Part shown: positions 35,275-46,546 of the stretch, in pieces
Layout of the letters: every line of letters starts with the position of its first letter
Position numbering within the stretch: the first letter of the stretch is position 1
Assembly: GCA_001695595.3 (NCBI GenBank)
Contig: MBPM02000050.1
Location: 124,001 to 188,000, forward strand
Source: Plasmopara viticola
Taxonomy: Eukaryota > Oomycota > Peronosporomycetes > Peronosporales > Peronosporaceae
Direction: 5' to 3'
DNA: 64,000 nt
The notes under the pieces: model-generated
Told to the model about the DNA's origin: nothing
The model's input: only the letters and a program-made list of their open reading frames with translations
The model's database searches: none
Position numbers and translations under genes: made by a program

Positions 35275-38200
35275 AACGATTTAGATACGAAAGCGGTGTT
35301 ACTATCGTACCAATGTAAAGTATGTAACAAGGACGTATGCGTGGGAACGTTGACTTTAATTGTCTCTATATTTATGACATCTGTTCTGTATATAATTTGA
35401 TATAGCAAATCAGTATCACATGGTTCTTTCTGTTGGCCTGTTAGCCTACGATTCGTAAGAGCTGTACAACCTCAACTCTCCCAGCGACTTGACAACGCGT
35501 GGATCTTCGCATTTCTCTATGCCTAGCTCAAATAAATTTGCAAGGGCAATTAGGCTAATTACGACCTGCATCATTGATCATCGTGAACTTAGTAATCAAC
35601 TTTGGCCGTCGAAATCAACCGTGCACCTTTACACAAGGACGATGGAGTAATGTTATAGAGAAAAGCTGCCGATGACCAAAAAATTCTGAAATACACATTT
35701 ATGAAATGAGCGAATTGCGTCGTTAGACGAAAAATTGAGTAAGATAAGAAGAATATTTTACTTTGGTTCCTTCTCTTTAGCGTTAGACGTACATAAATTA
35801 AAAACGGCCCGTCTGAGTCGATTCTAGTCACATTTTAAGGCTACGGTTTCCACAAATGCCATCACTTATATGAAAAACTGAAAAGATGTCGTTCTGTCAT
35901 TTGCAAGCAGATAACCAATGCCTTTCGACAAAGAGGCTCCAACCAAGACATAAAGCTTTGAAAAGTAAGCTCAACTTTTGATGCTATCGTCGCAACAACA
36001 TAAGTTTGATTTAATTTTATAATGTAGGTCTTTCGATTTCATTTTACTTGAAGCGGGTGATGGGCAGAAAAAGCGACAATTTTGGTTCCATCCAACTTTG
36101 TGTAAGCTCACACAGCCTTATATTCGAATTTTTAATTTGTCGGAGGGGTCGGAGCCTGGTCTGTTAACAGAATTTTGCACATCTGCCTGTATAGTTTTAG
36201 CTGCACTGATTTGCTGCGTGACAAACGACATTGCGTGCGGCTCCACGTATTGACGAGTCGTGGCACTTAATGACTCGTCTCAAGATGGCTATTCCATACT
36301 TATTCTTTTATAATTTTTTTTGATCAAAAAATATATGTTTGGCTTCTATCGCACTTAATGCTGAGATAAATGACTTTTTAGCACTAAATTCCAAGCCGGG
36401 ATAAAGTTTTTGCTCGGATGCACAGCGGAAACACGGTACGTCTGCAAATACTTAAAACATTTCGTAGCAGTGCTTTAAGAAATTGCCGTAAGGTGTGATG
36501 AAAAGCGAAGCAGTAAATGTTTTGGGTGCGACCTACTGGACGGACATACGGGGTGTAAAAACTTGGCTCTGTACATTCTTTCACTTATTATGTATATGCT
36601 ACTACGCACATCCGCATGTTAATTAGATTTCGGATCCTACTCCCCACACACACCGTTTCGATATCAATGGAGGTGTGCCGCAAAGTTCATATAACCGTGA
36701 GAGGATATAAGCTCCCAAATCGTGTGTAAGTATGGCTTGGTGTAGCAAACTGTCGAGAAGTACACCTACCTGTCGGATCGTTGAACCGCAAAGTATGGTA
36801 CATGACTGGTGCATCTATAACGCGGACTGATCGATTGGTGACGACGGTACATATATCATCCCCGCTCGACAAACAGTACCGCCGCTTTGAGACAAGGCAG
36901 CACCATCGACGTAATCAATCAAGACGACAATTCATAGAGCGCAATACACCGTTTATTGGAGAGTCTGACGCTTGAATATAGTCACAATGTGCCTTCCGCA
37001 GAGCGCACCAAGCTCAATAGTTCCTCAAAACACCTCAAACAATGACCCACTTCAATAGAGGTCTATCATGTACCGAGTAAGGTTTTTGGCAACCTAAACG
37101 CTGAACTCATTACCCAAGATGTTACAAAAAAGCTGTGGGCACCCTGATATCGATATGTCTCGTTGGAATGGATTGATTGGGGTGCTTAATGTCGCGCGAA
37201 GCTCTATATCCATGACGAAAGGCTGAAACAGAGAAAAATCGGTCTAGCGGGTGTCGCATCGACCGACCAGAAAAAAGACTTGGCTACTCGCGTATATCAA
37301 GAAATAAGATTTACAATATAAGGTTTAAGACATAGTGCTAAATAAAAATCAAAGGCTGTTTCTTGCCTGTCGTAGGCGTTTCTCATATTGGCCGTTAGTC
37401 CAATGTTGGGTTGCTTATAAGACAAGGTGGGGGTGGTATATGCAAGCGAGCGTGCAATCTTTACAGTAAGCTACCATCTCCTGCCAAATCAATGTGAAAG
37501 CTACTAGGGTTAACTCTAAGCAAGACCGTGGCTACTAACTAAAGGAAATCGTTGCCCATAGATTCTTGCTGAAATACCCATCGGCATTGTTGTACAGAGC
37601 AGCTACCCAATCTATGATTGGCTGTATCTAAACTAAGTATAGCGATTTAAAGGCTGAGACGCATAAAGCAGTTTTATCGCAGACTGTGACTTTATTTTAC
37701 GACTAAGCATTTGTTCTTGTACACAAGAATTGTGGACACTTTTATATCGATGAAAGCATATTGATGACCATCGCTTATGTATGCTAAGAAGTATCATCAC
37801 CATCAAATACTGAGATTGACATTAAAATTGGTCTCGACATTGATATCGTCCTGAACGTAATCGACATCAAATCTGTCTTTGACCGGCTTCAACGGAGGCT
37901 ACAATATTCAAAAGCTGCGTATTTCTCTGGTTTGCGGGCAATCTTAAATATTCCTATTCGTCAGCAGTGCCCCAGTTGTTGAGGTTGACCGTAAGAGGAG
38001 CTACAGGAGGGGCTGCAGCCACAGCAACAACAGGAGGAGCAGCGACAGGAGGCTGGTGACAAGATCGTATGGTGTGAACAGGCTGTCGACACCTTCCGCA
38101 CCTTCTCAAGGGCCGCGGAGATTCCTCGACATGCTCGATCTGCTGCAGATTCGCTGTGTGGAGCTCTGTGAGGTTCTTGGTCTCCCGCGAGCGCCAACTA

Positions 38201-41200
38201 GTCGTCTACGACCGCGCAATATCAATGGATTTTGAATTTTTGCAGACGGGAAAAGATCAACATTGTTCGACTGCAAAAGGCAGTTGCTTCATCGTAGTCT
38301 TCCGTAAGCGCTTTGAAGATTCCTCGATGCTCCGTGAATTGTCATAATGTGGCTGTTATTGTGCTTTGCTTGGCAATCCACAATGCGCGTCAAAGCACCA
38401 TGGGGGCTGTTCTTGATTTATATTAGTGCTTGAATGAATACCCGGTAATAGATGTTAACATACCTGGATGGCTCACAGCAACTGAAAGACGATCTTCATA
38501 CTGCGCGTTTGCAGACTTCACTTCCGCTACAGAGATGTTTCTAATAAGTTTGCAAAGACGCTGACATATCTTATGTCAGCGATTGCGCGCTCCTTTGCAG
38601 TATCGTGCTTGATGGTGGCCAATTGCCCGTCGCAGGGAAGCCGAGAAGCTGTGTCAACTGTCAGAGGATCGCCTGTCGATTGTTTTTAGGAGCAGCGTGC
38701 GCGCTTTCAATTCTCAACGTGGCTGTATGTTAAAGGCGCATGGACGTAGTCACAAATATGTCTTTAAGAAGCAGATTTCTTTCAAGTAATTCATGACTGG
38801 GCTATTGGTGGTGGAGTGCCGGCAGCAAAGAGGAATTTTGGCTCTAGGAAAGACTTTATCAAGTGCGCGCTTCACAGGCAACACGCGGTCAGTCACAAAA
38901 GTTGCTGGAGTTTTGGAAGACTCCTCGAATCGTTTGCAATGTCCAAAGATACTTGTCTTTTTGTTCAGCCTTCATGGAGAAATACGCAAAGCTGAAAGTC
39001 TAGCAAGTGCAGCAGCAGAAAGCCGAATATATGTTGCATCAAAAAGCCAAGTCTATTCTGCCCAAAACATGGTGCAAATCTCCTTAGCAGACGAAAATAC
39101 AATTGGAAGACGAAGTCTTCTTTGCCCGAAATATTGGGTAACTTAAAGAGCTTTGGAGACTCCCAAAGTATCAAGAAGAGCTACAAGGAAGGAGCGACCT
39201 GCCTAGACAGCAATACTCAGCATGAGCAATGTTGTATATATCTTGAAGTGTTATGACAACATTGTTATCGAGAAATGTCAGTCACGATGCGTGATGGCTT
39301 TGCACGTGCACGAAGAAGGACAAGATCCTTCTGCAACTCAGCCGAACCAGTGTGCGGCCCCGGGCTTACACTAATTTGATAACAAAGGCATATTTTCCGT
39401 ACAAGACTTGATCGACCAAGTATGCTGTCTTGTCGCTATTTCTTTTCGAAGTATTATGTTACTCCTAGGACAGCAGGTGGAGCAGCTGGGACGCGCACGA
39501 GTACGTTATTATTGTTCTTGGTCATGAGGTTATCAGAAGTTGCGTAAGTGCTGACACAGTACTTGGCTTTGATATCGCCAACTTTGCGATCATTAACGCC
39601 TCACCTGACAAGAGCATCAAAGCCTTCTTTTGAAGCTCACTTTCATAACGCTTCAATCATGCTAAAAAAATCTATACAGCATCTGCGTCTACAGTTGATC
39701 AAGTGTTGAGTAGTAGTGTATCAAAGAAAAAAAACATCGCGTTTTGTATCGAGCATAGCATGTACGAGCATAAAACGTTTCGTACGAGACCATTTTAAGC
39801 TATTTTGTGTGGCGTCTATTTAAGCCATAGCAAATTATAGGCCGAGAAAGCATAAGTAGAGGTTTTGTATAACAACCTATGGGCAATTGAGCGGAACCCT
39901 GTGAGCATCGCAACGATTCTCGAAATTAATTACGTGTACCAGTGTGTCATTCTGTTATGAATATAATTTTATTGGCCAAGTGAAGGGTTCAAATTGTAAT
40001 AATACAGAGATTACGACTGAAGACGAGAAGGCTCAAATAAATTTGAAAGGTATCGACCTACTAGACTGCACAGATTGTCTCAAAATGCAGAGTAAGCGGT
40101 GGCGAACGAGCACTGTTAAGAAAACGCAAGCACATATGTACTTGTCGTTAATATAAGCTGCTCGTGTGATATACTCGCCTTTTTTTCGTTAATGCAGATA
40201 ATAGGTTTGCCACATCAAAAAGATTAGTACTGAAAGTTGCATATGCCATCTACTCTATAAATACAGCGCAGATCGCCAGTACGATTCCTTGACAATCGGC
40301 GAGTAGCTATGAGTGTAAGAGCTATTGTCCGCGAAGCACGCAAAACGCATGATCTGTCGCTTTGGGCGCAGAAAATTGCTTCATGTCTGCGGTGGATGTG
40401 ACATAGATGGCTCGCTCTCGGGCCATTTAGTATAGTCAAGATACTTTAGTGCATACTTAGAATAACTGACGGAATGCATGAACACTATCTTGAATTCTTT
40501 TGAATTATAACTTTCTTTTAGCTAGTGCAAATTGAAAATACTTGAGAGCAATACTGTCTCATCGTATTGTCATCATAATAGAATTGGCTGCCCTGACTTT
40601 TCTTGTCTGTAGCATTCTGCAATAGTTTACAGCTCATTCGTCTAAGCAGCATCAAAGACATGTAGACCTCTGCATGTAAATTTCTTTGTCTAAGATTGCA
40701 TCCTGCAGAGATCAGTCAATCCACTTCTCTTGCAGAGCAGTAATTCTACCACCACATAGCAGTAACTGTAGCCCCATCGAGCACAAAAGGCTACATGGCG
40801 AGCTGTCCTTCTACATGCAGCCTATTATAACTTCGTCTGCTATCTGCAACGTTTGCTTCTTTGCTTGTCACAGACTTAAAAAGGTTATAGGTCGTTCTTT
40901 AACTGCATCAGGTCAACTTTCAATTCCACATTTACGTAAAACGGGCCACGGTATGATCAGATTTTACAAGAAGTTTCTTGATGTCAGGTTTAAGAAAAGG
41001 CTTTCGAGAAGCGAAAAATGGAATCTCTGAAGTCGATGGAGACATGAACAGCAACCAAAAAAAAGAACTAGATTACCAGCAACTTTTCAGGAGGAGGTCA
41101 AGGAACTTGTTGTTACAATGAGTATGCTTCGAATTTAATCCCACTATATGGTCAGCTTCATAAAAACACATAGTCGAAAATTGTTTGGTCAGGATATATT

Positions 41201-43790
41201 CTTACTCTATTTACGGCTCCACAGTGCAATTGACGATTATTCCACATTTGTCTGCACCCTTGTGAGTGGTTTGCTCACACGTCGCGCAGTGACCGATTTG
41301 AGCGCCTTTTGCGTTGATTACTGATATGGAATGCCAAATTTATTGCGCTTTTTATGAATAACAACATTATACCTGCGCACCCTTCACAATCAAACCTGCG
41401 CTCTCCCAACAGTTTTCACTTTTGCTATATGACTCGCTTAGCAACTCTAGGTAGCGCAACTGCACAGCTTTTTTACCTTCCATCGCAAATACACCACGAG
41501 ACGAGCAACGGTATCTGGACCAAGCAAACACCCGAGCAAAAACGGTAGTATTTGAATTCGTTCTCAGTCCGTTGTTATGTTTACGCCACTCCTAACATCT
41601 TACACAGTTTCTCTCGCGTTCACCATCGTTGCTACACAGTGAAAGGAAATTTATTTTTCTCATCTAGAGCTTGAATTTTTTTCGCAGGATCATTGACCGT
41701 TTCATACCTAGTAGTCTTGCACGGACTAAGGGAGGCCTGGGACATCTCTCGCTGATCGTTGACGTGTAGCGCATGCACTTCCAAAAGCCAAAATGCTGGT
41801 TCCAAACAAAGTCTTCCATTACAGCTACGACGGAAAGACCAAATATAGGGCTTCCGTGCCAAAATTTGGACCTTATCGGTAGTGCTCACGCAGCTCAAGG
41901 CTCGAGTGAACGCTCAAGCTCTTAGTCTAAAAACGCCGAATTTCCTAATCGCATTTCGCAACGATTTCAGCATACTCGATTTGCAAGTTTAGCGGTTCTT
42001 TCGTAAGAAATTTCTTGTTTGTCAACCGCAGTGTACACTTTTCTGCAATCTGTGACCGGCAAACCCTTGGTCTCGTAAGCACTGTTCCAACAACGTTTTT
42101 GGAGGATGAGCTATGTTTATTACTCCGCGCTCTTGAATTAAGCAGTGGAAGGTAAAGCTTGGCCAAGGATGCCGGTCATCATAATCAAAGCATTTACGAT
42201 GTCAGGACAGCCTTGGAGCATTCGAGCCATATAAGAAAACTCGAAGAGTGCAATTCTATAGCCAAATGCTTGGCCCAGGCGGCGACGTCGTGAAAGATTG
42301 CATTTCATACGGTAACGGCGCTTACCTTCGTGATCAAAACTGACAAAAAATAGTCAAGAGGCGCAATGAGTACTTCTCTCTTTGTGTCGCTCGTGACCGG
42401 ACTCATCATGAGACTCAAAAACTGTGATGACAGCGACCTCGAAAATTTCAACCAAGACATTCATGCGTAGTCGCATTGATCTGCATAAATTTGATCCTTC
42501 AAGACAGAAAATGTAGAGCTCTGTACCCAGGAGTACAATTTGATTATTTGAACGACCGGACCTGTGACCTAGGTAAGCCTAGTAATCATCGGTCACTTGA
42601 TTGAGCCCACGTAGATTATTTATTTATATCTTATAACATCAGTCGATAGTTTGCGGTCCATTCAAGAAAATGACATTTTTATGAACCAGATAATGCAAAA
42701 ACATTTGCGGCTCTTCAAGCTGATCAGCAGCTTTAACTACTTACGGCTCTTGATCTCTAAGATCTAGTGCAATGCCTAATGTCATGACCTCATGGATGCG
42801 ATGGTGTTGAAAAGAGTGACCTGACCTAATGTAACAAGAATTTATCGCCTCCATAGATGAACGACTCAAACTTCTTTTCCGTCAGTATGGTCATGGCTAA
42901 TTGATTGTCGCGTATAGCTTAATAGACGATTGAGAGTTGGACTAATTGCATACATACTTGCTTGGTCTATGGAGACAATAAAGAACTACAGAGAGCAAAG
43001 CTTCTCTCGACAAGCTCTAAAGTACACCAGCGCTTACGCTTATATACCAATAAGCAAGAGGAACATTTGCTTTAAAGGCGTGCTGACATTTTTATTGAAA
43101 TCTCCGACTAACACGACACTTGAAAAAACATGACTTCAAGTGCAGCAACACGAAAAATTGCTACCGGCGCCGGTGACATCAAAGCAAGCGCTAATGAATA
43201 CTAACTAGTCGCCGCTAGCTTTGGTAACATTCAAACATGTCCTACGTTGAATTTGGCACGATCGTCACGCTCACCGCGAAATGGACCCACTTAATACCAT
43301 TTGCAACTTCGATGGCTAATGCTTTGTCATATGAAAGCAATTGTCTAACGATAAAGCCTTGGCGTAAACTACACCATAACTCAGTCCTCGAGAAGCGCAA
43401 AGGTAAAAGCTTCTTCGAGAAAGGTGTGTTTGGCAGCAAATAGGCAACACTGCCTATACCAAAGCCAGAGACGTGGACGTGCGAGATCATATCTCTTAGA
43501 GTCTTTGCGATGTACGAAACGAGAGACGCGTTTAGTGGACGTAGTTGCGCATCGACGACGTGCCAGCTTGAGCGCAAAGAGCTCGGCGCACGAGTAAAGA
43601 CGGGTCAAAGACAAGTCAAAGATCATACTACGTCAAAACGATCATGTAGAGTTAACCAACATAACGAGAAGCAAAAATGGAATTGTTTTAAGACTAACTG
43701 ATACTTTCTTTAAGAGATACAAATCTGCGGGCCTATTTTCCAATTTGGAAAAGGACCAAATACAATAACAATAAATGCTGCACTAAAACA
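35275..43790. other. Gene-poor AT-rich region, 8.5 kb
   Basis: No intact gene is visible. It contains the decayed zinc-knuckle gene at about 38.0-38.3 kb and scattered low-quality frames at 38.8-39.2 kb (117 codons, glutamine- and lysine-rich in an alternative frame) and 40.7-41.0 kb. A minus-strand ATG frame of 81 codons at 43381-43626, 165 bp head to head with the farnesyltransferase gene, has GC-rich third positions and could be a small gene, but it matches nothing I know. A perfect 12-bp palindrome ACCGGCGCCGGT sits at 43163-43174. Confidence 0.5.
37954..38338 (-). pseudogene. Decayed gene with zinc knuckle and Pro/Ala-rich C-terminus, probably transposon-derived
   Basis: The minus strand between a TAG at 38206 and the stop at 37954 is an 83-codon open frame without ATG. 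It reads as a charged helical stretch (LTELHTANLQQIEHVEE), a CCHC zinc knuckle (CGRCRQPVHTIRSC, pattern C-x2-C-x4-H-x4-C), a Pro/Ala/Val-rich tail and the end LNNWGTADE. A second clearly protein-like segment (HRGIFKALTEDYDEATAF) lies just upstream in another frame at about 38338-38225 and ends in a stop, so the gene carries at least one frameshift and two stops. C-terminal zinc knuckles are common in MULE-type transposases and Gag proteins; which one this was cannot be told. Confidence 0.45.
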
Positions 43791-45329
43791 ATGCCTGAGG
43801 TATTGGACTTCACAGCGATGGAGCGGTACCGCTTAAAGGATGATGGACTGGCCACCCGCACGTCAAGAGACCAAGACGAATGCGAATCGAGCTGTCGCCT
43901 CTTTTTTTATCCACTGCCCGAGCTACCACTCGACCAGCAGTTGCAGCTGCAGCAACTAAACTTTGTCAACACACATCTTGAGGTGCGGATACATACATGA
44001 CTTGTCACCCTTTTGAAACTTTTGTTTGCGCACAATAATTATTGTTTCTACTCGTAGCCACTTTTGATGCGCGAAAAGCACATTGCGTACTTAAAGCGTG
44101 GCTTGACGCGATTGTCTGCGGGTTTCGTGTCTCTGGATGCTAGGTAGTCGCTGACTCGTCCGTTCGAAAAGCATAGACTCGATTTGAGGAACTTATTGAT
44201 GCCAATTTAAATTGTTGCAGCCGTCCATGGATCATTTACTGGATTCTCCACGCACTGGAGCTACTGGACGCTCTACCAGCTGAAATGACAGCGCGCGTTA
44301 TTGGTAAAGACGTCTGAAAAGTTTGGCTGAACGCAGAGACTAACGTGCTGGTGCTGCTTGATCAAATGGTTTAGACACATTGAAGCCTTGTTGGAACGAC
44401 GACCACGACGGTGGATTTGGAGGAGGTCCGAAGCAAGTGGGCCACACAGCGACCACTTATGCCTCGTGTCTGACCCTTGCGTTGCTCGGGACACCCGATG
44501 CTCTCGAGAGTGTGGATCGAGTCGCACTCTACCACTTCTTCATGTCGAGAAAACACAAGGCTTCAGGAGCTTTCATGGCGCACGATGGAGGGTGCGTAGT
44601 GGTGCTGATGCGATGGGTCTGCTCTTGCTCATGGAAGTCGTTTCTCTGGACAGGGAAGCAGACGTTCGCGTGACGTACTGCGTCATCTCAATTGCCAGTT
44701 TGTACGGCCTTTTGACAGAGGAGCTCCAAGCTGGTGTCGTAGACTACATTCTATCGTGCCAGACGTACGAGGGTGGGTTTGGCGGTGAGCCGGGCAACGA
44801 AGCGCATGGAGGCTACGCCTTCTGTGCTGTTGCGGCGCTTTACATTCTCGAGGCAGTAAATCAGATCCAAGATCTCTCTGGCCTCTTGCATTGGCTCGCG
44901 AATCGACAAATGCCGTATGAAGGCGGGTACCAAGGGCGAACGAACAAGTTAGTCGACGGCTGCTATAGTTTCTGGCAAGGCGCGATCCCCGCCTTGCTCG
45001 CGCACGTTGTCAAAGACCGATATGGGGACGATGTCCCGTACCAATGCCATCAACAGCAATTGCAAAAGTACATTCTACTCTGTGGTCAAGAGATTGCCGG
45101 TGGCTTGCGGGATAAGCCGGGCAAACCGCGTGATCATTACCATTCGTGCTATTGTCTAAGCGGCTTGTCCGTTGCTCAACACGGCGATGGAAGACGCGCG
45201 CCAGTTGTGTTTGGAGACGCGTCCAACTTGGTCGCTCGTACGCACCCTGCGTACAACATTGGCGATGACAAGGTGGAAAACGCGATCGAGTATTTCAGGT
45301 CGAAAAGGCCCCTTCAGCTCGAGAAGTAA
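43791..45329 (+). CDS. FNTB: Protein farnesyltransferase beta subunit, five exons
   Basis: Catalytic beta subunit that, with the alpha subunit, attaches farnesyl to CaaX cysteines. Exons: 43791-43982, 44058-44143, 44221-44303, 44375-44591 and 44654-45329; introns of 75, 77, 71 and 62 nt, all GT-AG. The joined frame is 417 residues (human 437). Conserved blocks run in order across the junctions: REKHIAYLKRGL, DASRPWIIYWILHALELLD, DGGFGGGPK, AHDGGEADVRVTYC, EGGFGGEPGNEAHGGY, EGGYQGRTNKLVDGCYSFW, AGGLRDKPGK, DHYHSCYCLSGLSVAQH and HPAYNIGDDKV. The zinc ligands are visible: Asp and Cys of VDGCYSFW and His of DHYHSCYC. LCGQEIAGGLRDKPGK and the HPAYNIG tail favour farnesyl- over geranylgeranyltransferase. 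It is convergent with the next gene, 82 bp apart. Confidence 0.93.
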
Positions 45330-45411
45330 TTCCCTTACATCTTTAAGAGGCAAACCAACGTGAGCTTGGTGTTAACGCTAGTCTAGAAGAAGGTCGAATC
45401 AAGCTCGATGA

Positions 45412-46266
45412 TTACAAAGGAGGCAGTTTGTCACTCTCGACCTCATGATTCTTATGGCTCAAGTTATGAATGGATGGCGAGAGCGCCAACTTTGGGAGTG
45501 GAGACGGATGAGCGAGAGTGGTTGCTTGTACATTAAGATGCGATGCGTTGCACGAAAGTCTCCGCTTCTCACGGTCCTTGCCTGCTTCAGCCACTGCCTT
45601 TGCTCTTGCTACCAACGACTTGGTGCCACTACTTCGCTGCTGTTTCCTTTGCACGCGATCCTTTCGCTTCTGGCGTCGCTGGAACGGCGTCACACTCGCG
45701 CTCACACTAGACTCGTTACGAGCTCCACAACCTTCGACGGCACTAGGTTGCTTAAACTTGGTCCCTTGTCGCTTGGCCTTGGGCGACACTGATGCGTGTC
45801 CGTTCGCGTCCACCGGCTGATCTGTTCCGAGATAATGGTCGAGTGACATGCCATTGATATCGCAAACAGCCTTCGCTGCACCAAGTGCGACTTGAGACGT
45901 CGTTCCGTGCTGCGAATCGGCTACAACCATGGCATCCTTTGCGTCGGCGCTCTCGTCGTCTTTGACGTGGAGATAGTCACACAGAGACATCCCGGCCACT
46001 TCCACCGTCGTCGTCTCGTCCAGCTCGTAGTCGTCCTCATAATTCGCTTGCTCGCTCTTCACCTCGCGTCCTTGCGCCTGCCCTATCTCGGCCTCTTCAG
46101 CGGCCATCACATTGTTCTTGGCCGTGGGCAGATTGAGCAAATGATGCGACACGAGCCCATTCACTTTGTGGGTCGCAAAATACTCTTCCAACGTCGAGCC
46201 AGCGAGTTCATCCCCGTCCTTGTAGTCCGTGGTGCCTACCACGCGCTTTTGCTTCCCCTTGCCCAT
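45412..46266 (-). CDS. Basic/acidic low-complexity protein with a thrice-repeated GxSLxxYL-type motif, function unknown
   Basis: A 284-residue protein of no recognised family, largely disordered by composition. A short motif occurs three times: AGSTLEEYF (22-30), AGMSLCDYL (91-99) and NGMSLDHYL (138-146), i.e. [AN]-G-[SM]-[ST]-L-x-x-Y-[FL]. Each follows an acidic or polar stretch. The middle third is acidic; from about residue 165 the chain becomes strongly basic with a probable nuclear or nucleolar signal (FQRRQKRKDRVQRKQQR). The ATG at 46266 gives MGKGKQKR, also basic. The repeated SLxxYL element looks like a linear motif that docks on a partner, giving a trivalent binder; this is inference. 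It lies head to head with the dehydrogenase gene (280 bp between starts), so they may share a promoter. Confidence 0.75.
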   Translation of the reverse strand: MGKGKQKRVVGTTDYKDGDELAGSTLEEYFATHKVNGLVSHHLLNLPTAKNNVMAAEEAEIGQAQGREVKSEQANYEDDYELDETTTVEVAGMSLCDYLHVKDDESADAKDAMVVADSQHGTTSQVALGAAKAVCDINGMSLDHYLGTDQPVDANGHASVSPKAKRQGTKFKQPSAVEGCGARNESSVSASVTPFQRRQKRKDRVQRKQQRSSGTKSLVARAKAVAEAGKDREKRRLSCNASHLNVQATTLAHPSPLPKLALSPSIHNLSHKNHEVESDKLPPL

Positions 46267-46546
46267 GGTACTGCACTCGCTGACCTCGCATTGCCGAGGC
46301 GTTACGAGAGCGAGCAGATTTTCATAAACTTAGGCGTGTAACAGAACGTAACCCATGGTTTCAAAACTCAGTACGTGAAAAAATACAGGCCTTTGACCCT
46401 AACCGCCGTTCACTCTAATTACCTCCAAGAATTAATACCCAGGTAGGTCCTCTTTTTTGCCATTTTTTGCAGCCGAATTTGCTAGTGTCAAGATTGACAA
46501 GCGAACATTCTAGCATGCATGAGACTCAAAGATATCATTCTCGACT

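Noticed and set aside
40224..40439. Minus-strand frame with RTGDLR, and a 32-codon ATG frame (MRFACFADNSSYTHSY) in another frame
   Set aside because: Both are short, conflict with each other and have no supporting context.
44358..44700. Apparent frameshift inside farnesyltransferase beta
   Set aside because: It is explained by a 62-nt GT-AG intron (44592-44653) that restores the frame exactly at a conserved block.
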